Below the pieces are notes generated by a model that saw nothing but the letters and a program-made list of their open reading frames with translations, was not told where the DNA came from and did not search any database. A program made the position numbers and the translations under genes. A DNA stretch of 64,000 bases. Source: an uncultured Eubacteriales bacterium (GTDB lineage: Bacteria > Bacillota > Clostridia > Christensenellales > Aristaeellaceae). The stretch is from contig CADBZH010000002.1 in NCBI GenBank assembly GCA_902799045.1, positions 186,001 through 250,000 of the forward strand. The letters run 5' to 3'. Of the stretch, positions 60,030 through 64,000 are shown one piece after another (positions within the stretch are counted from its first letter, which is position 1; each line of letters opens with the position of its first letter).

Positions 60030-60064
60030 GAATCTATCCTCCATGAAATCAATCCGGTTTCCCG

Positions 60065-60955
60065 CTATTTGAGATACTCTATGTCCGGCCTGAACCCTAT
60101 GCCGGCCAATGTGCCGCCGAGGATGACGCGGATGCGCTCCCATTTCCGGCCCTTCGACTTCGCCAGCACCCGGAAGATGTGCAGCGGCGTGCGCAGGATC
60201 AACCGCCTTATGCCCGGCCAGCCCTCGCGCCGGTAGACGTAGACCTCGTTGCGATAGGCGAAGCGATAGCGCTGGATGCGCTCCGGAAGGTCGGTGGCGA
60301 TGTTGCCGCCGTTGTTGGTGGCGCACTTGTGCACGGTCACGCTCCCGGGGATCACCCAGCAGGGATACCGCCGGGAAATGCGCCGCGTGTATTCCAGATC
60401 GTCTGCCCAGATGAAGAACTCTTTGATCGGCAGGCCGACCTCGCGCACCACCTTCGACGGGATCAGCAGCGAGACGAAGGTCGCCGCGCCGGCTTCGATC
60501 CTGTCGCCGGAAAAATCGGAAAGATTCCCCATCCGAAGGTCGCGCTGCTGGTTCATGCGGCAGGGCGAGCCGTCCGTCCAGAGCGCCCTGCCGGAGAGCC
60601 AGCCGAAGCCGCCGAGCGCCTCCGCCGCCTCCATCAGCGCCTGAAGCGCGTCGGGCCCAGGGATCGAATCGTCGTCCATGATCCAGACGTAGTCATAGCC
60701 CGCCGCCACGGCCGCCCGGATGCCATGCTGAAAGCCGCCCGCGCCGCCGAGATTCGAGCCGGTGTTCAGATACGTGAGCGTCCCGTTTTCGCACAGCGGC
60801 CGCAGGACCGCCCCGGTGCCGTCCGTGCTGGCGTTGTCAACGACGAGTATGTCGGCCTTCGCCGTCTGGGCGCGAAGGGCCTCGACGCATTCGAGCAGCA
60901 GGGCCTTGCGATTGTACGTCACCACGACGGCGGCGACGGTTCCGGCCGCCCTCAT
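60065..60955 (-). CDS. GT2 glycosyltransferase, GlfT1-like
   Basis: A 296-residue GT2. The nucleotide site opens AAVVVTYNRKALLLECVEAL and LVVDNASTDGT; the metal site is VWIMDDDSIP near residue 90; the acceptor site is FFIWADDLEYTRR near 187. NTGSNLGGAGGFQHGIR is characteristic of the GlfT1/WbbL galactofuranosyl- and rhamnosyltransferase group. With glf downstream, transfer of galactofuranose to a lipid-linked or surface glycan is a good guess. It overlaps the other GT2 gene by ATGA. The C-terminus is basic (RVLAKSKGRKWERIR), as in membrane-associated enzymes. Confidence 0.88.
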   Translation of the reverse strand: MRAAGTVAAVVVTYNRKALLLECVEALRAQTAKADILVVDNASTDGTGAVLRPLCENGTLTYLNTGSNLGGAGGFQHGIRAAVAAGYDYVWIMDDDSIPGPDALQALMEAAEALGGFGWLSGRALWTDGSPCRMNQQRDLRMGNLSDFSGDRIEAGAATFVSLLIPSKVVREVGLPIKEFFIWADDLEYTRRISRRYPCWVIPGSVTVHKCATNNGGNIATDLPERIQRYRFAYRNEVYVYRREGWPGIRRLILRTPLHIFRVLAKSKGRKWERIRVILGGTLAGIGFRPDIEYLK

Positions 60956-61707
60956 GAAAACTTGCCGAGGCCGCTGACGCCCCAGCGCACCGTGTTCATC
61001 AGCGCCTTCGGCATGGCCTGGCGCAGATAGCCGCGGTAAAAACGGTATTGCTTCGCCACCAGGTTCAGCTTGTTGCCAGTGGTGCTGCCGGAGAGCACGC
61101 GATAGCGGGCCAGTATCTCCGGATTGCCGTAGGCCGTTCCCGAGAGGCGGATGATGTCGTACCAATAGGCGTAGTCGTCCCGGATGGAGCGCAGCTCCTC
61201 GTGCAGAAACACCTTGCCGTGGGGCGCGGTATCGTAAAGGCCAGTCAGGCAGCCGATGCGGTTCATCACGTCCATGTCCTTCAGCGTGATCACCGGCTTG
61301 GCGAGGGTGGGATGCTGGATCTCGTTGGAATGCTCGTCGATATGTCGATAGGAGCAGCAGACGCACACGGCGCGCTTGCTGCGCATGAAATCCAGCTGGC
61401 GCTGGAGAAAATCCGGCTCCCAGAGGTCGTCGGCGTCCAGAAGGGCGATGTAGCGGCCCTCGGCCCTTCGCATGGCATTGTTGCGAGCGGAGGCCGTGCC
61501 GCCGTTGGGCTGGCGGATCAGGCGAATGCGCGGGTCCTTCGCGGCGTATCCGGCGGCGATATCGGCGGTATGGTCGCGTGAGCCGTCGTCGACGATGAGC
61601 ATCTCCCAATTTGCATAGGTCTGCCCCAGCACCGATTCGATGGTCTCCGCGAGGAATCGCTCGCCGTTGTAGCATGGCGTGATGATTGAAACCCTGTCCC
61701 CGACCAC
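60952..61707 (-). CDS. GT2 family A glycosyltransferase
   Basis: A 251-residue GT2 enzyme. VSIITPCYNGERFLAETIESVLGQTY near residue 6, LIVDDGSRDHT near 36 and YIALLDADDLWEPDFLQRQ near 88 (DxD) are intact. The acceptor region DDYAYWYDIIRLSG is typical of clostridial capsule or teichoic acid type enzymes of this size. The donor sugar is unknown. The start is GTG 61707, with AAAGGGGA upstream. It is the first gene of a GT2-GT2-glf operon with a sigma-A promoter at 61765-61793. Confidence 0.88.
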   Translation of the reverse strand: MVGDRVSIITPCYNGERFLAETIESVLGQTYANWEMLIVDDGSRDHTADIAAGYAAKDPRIRLIRQPNGGTASARNNAMRRAEGRYIALLDADDLWEPDFLQRQLDFMRSKRAVCVCCSYRHIDEHSNEIQHPTLAKPVITLKDMDVMNRIGCLTGLYDTAPHGKVFLHEELRSIRDDYAYWYDIIRLSGTAYGNPEILARYRVLSGSTTGNKLNLVAKQYRFYRGYLRQAMPKALMNTVRWGVSGLGKFS

Positions 61708-61764
61708 GGCCGCCGTCCCCTTTGCAGGCGCAAATGCGCATAAATAGACATTTTATCGATACTC

Positions 61765-61793
61765 ATCGTATCATAGAAAGGCGTAAAAGTCAA
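61765..61793 (-). promoter_or_regulatory. Sigma-A promoter of the GT2-GT2-glf operon
   Basis: TTGACT, 17 bp, then TACGAT on the minus strand. A small inverted repeat GATAC, GATGA, GTATC covers the -10 and may be an operator. Confidence 0.6.
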
Positions 61794-61856
61794 GGAACGA
61801 ACGCGGGCCCGGCAGGGCGATACGCCTTTCCGGGCCCGGAACAATTGTGTAATCGG

Positions 61857-63461
<1,605 letters not shown>

Positions 63462-63496
63462 AGAACTCCCCCCATATGTTTTATAATGCCGTTGGT

Positions 63497-63525
63497 ATTA
63501 TAGCACGTTTCCCGTCGCATTGCCA
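63497..63525 (-). promoter_or_regulatory. Sigma-A promoter of the FGGY kinase
   Basis: TGGCAA, 17 bp, then TATAAT on the minus strand, 36 bp before the start codon. Confidence 0.55.
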
Positions 63526-63533
63526 GATTTTGT

Positions 63534-64000
63534 TTATCGCGGCTCCTTCTTCCCGGTATCGCTGAATTCGTCGGCCACCGGCAGGTTCGAGACGTTGAAC
63601 ACCTCGTCCTCATACTGATCGGATACCTCCGGCTTGTTCAGCTTGCCGGACTGGAAGATGCTGTCCGGCTCATAGCGCTCGCGCTTGTGCGCGTGGGCGG
63701 CCTCCGCGTCCCGCTTGGGCCCCGCGGCGTTCGCCGGGCGATTCTTCGCGTCCTGCGAAGCGTTCCGGTCAACGTGCCGCTCCACCCGGGCGTCCCGCCG
63801 CCTGTCGCGGCGCTCGCCGGGCTTGGGCTTCTCGGGGCGCTTGCCGTTCTTCACCACGGCGCCTCTGCCGCCCTCCGCCTTGCGGTTGCGTACGACGGTG
63901 CTGGCGACCACGTAGTCGTGCTCGTCCCAGTTGCCGTTCAGGTGGCGCTCCCAGTCGGGCGCCTTGTCCATGTCGGCGCTGGCAAAGAATTTTTCGTCAT
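63534..64000 (-). CDS. Arginine/lysine-rich protein, N-terminus beyond window
   Basis: The stop is at 63534 and the frame is open to the right edge; an internal ATG near 63971 has no ribosome site and coding sense continues upstream of it (DEKFFASAD). The visible 155 residues contain a basic, disordered stretch (NGKRPEKPKPGERRDRRRD, residues about 50-70) and acidic ends. I recognise no family. The composition suggests nucleic acid binding or a disordered linker. The gene lies 72 bp upstream of the FGGY kinase on the same strand, but the kinase has its own promoter at 63497-63525 in that gap. Confidence 0.6.
   Translation of the reverse strand, partial: DEKFFASADMDKAPDWERHLNGNWDEHDYVVASTVVRNRKAEGGRGAVVKNGKRPEKPKPGERRDRRRDARVERHVDRNASQDAKNRPANAAGPKRDAEAAHAHKRERYEPDSIFQSGKLNKPEVSDQYEDEVFNVSNLPVADEFSDTGKKEPR

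Noticed and set aside
58917..60326. glf frame extended upstream to 60326
   Set aside because: The extra codons overlap the GT2 gene out of frame; the FAD-binding start at 60029 is the natural N-terminus.
61805..61841. GC-rich hairpin after the FGGY kinase as a terminator
   Set aside because: CCGGGCCCG arms pair, but no T-run follows on the minus strand, so I did not list it as a terminator.

Overview
The window looks like a high-GC, spore-forming member of the Clostridia (Bacillota), probably of gut type. The evidence is the complete spoIIAA-spoIIAB-sigF operon, spoVT, the ctsR-mcsA-mcsB-clpC heat-shock operon with a visible CtsR operator, a dinB gene behind a Gram-positive LexA box, a GGGtGRT/NifU-like pair, and Shine-Dalgarno-led starts with ordinary sigma-A promoters. 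No genus can be named from the sequence alone. I see no phage, insertion sequence, CRISPR array or plasmid functions. It is almost entirely chromosomal housekeeping DNA.

Layout. 1-4.4 kb: a cut-off TPR protein, hslO, a methyltransferase, a HAD phosphatase and a nucleoside hydrolase. 4.6-7.7 kb: a large beta-helix protein, a FliB-like cysteine-rich protein and tRNA-Arg(CCG). 7.9-15.6 kb: plsX-acpP-rnc-smc-ftsY followed by a NahK-like sugar kinase. 15.7-19.1 kb: a diguanylate cyclase, a DHH phosphoesterase and a lysA-type decarboxylase. 19.3-24.9 kb: the spoIIA operon, a shortened FtsH-like protease and a class A penicillin-binding protein. 24.9-29.6 kb: the CtsR regulon operon. 29.8-36.1 kb: mtnN, fused ispDF, rqcP, hup, mazG and spoVT (a relative of the Bacillus spoVT-yabN-yabO neighbourhood), then a PrsA-like foldase lipoprotein. 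36.1-40.0 kb: KtrAB potassium uptake and a 1-phosphofructokinase. 40.2-44.2 kb: a C69 dipeptidase, a tandem-OB protein, and dinB with a small partner. 44.4-49.9 kb: glgB, then gpmA, tpiA and pgk. 50.1-54.7 kb: a fused EcfA1-EcfA2 ATPase, ecfT, truA, ybaK and two small proteins. 54.8-57.2 kb: a GGGtGRT gene carrying an internal deletion and frameshift, its NifU-like partner, and a C_GCAxxG_C_C protein. 57.4-64 kb: eno, a galactofuranose module (glf plus two GT2 enzymes), an FGGY kinase and a cut-off arginine-rich protein.

Working together: lower glycolysis (pgk, tpiA, gpmA, eno, fruK), glycogen branching, envelope building (plsX/acpP, PBP, glf/GT2), proteostasis (clpC/mcsAB, hslO, prsA, ftsH-like, rqcP) and early sporulation control all lie here.

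Between genes there are several families of dispersed palindromic or tandem repeats, found only in intergenic DNA. These, the 38-bp perfect palindrome after sigF, the parvulin domain split by an acidic helical insert, the EcfA fusion and the broken GGGtGRT gene are the least ordinary items. I did not find a clear undescribed multi-gene system.
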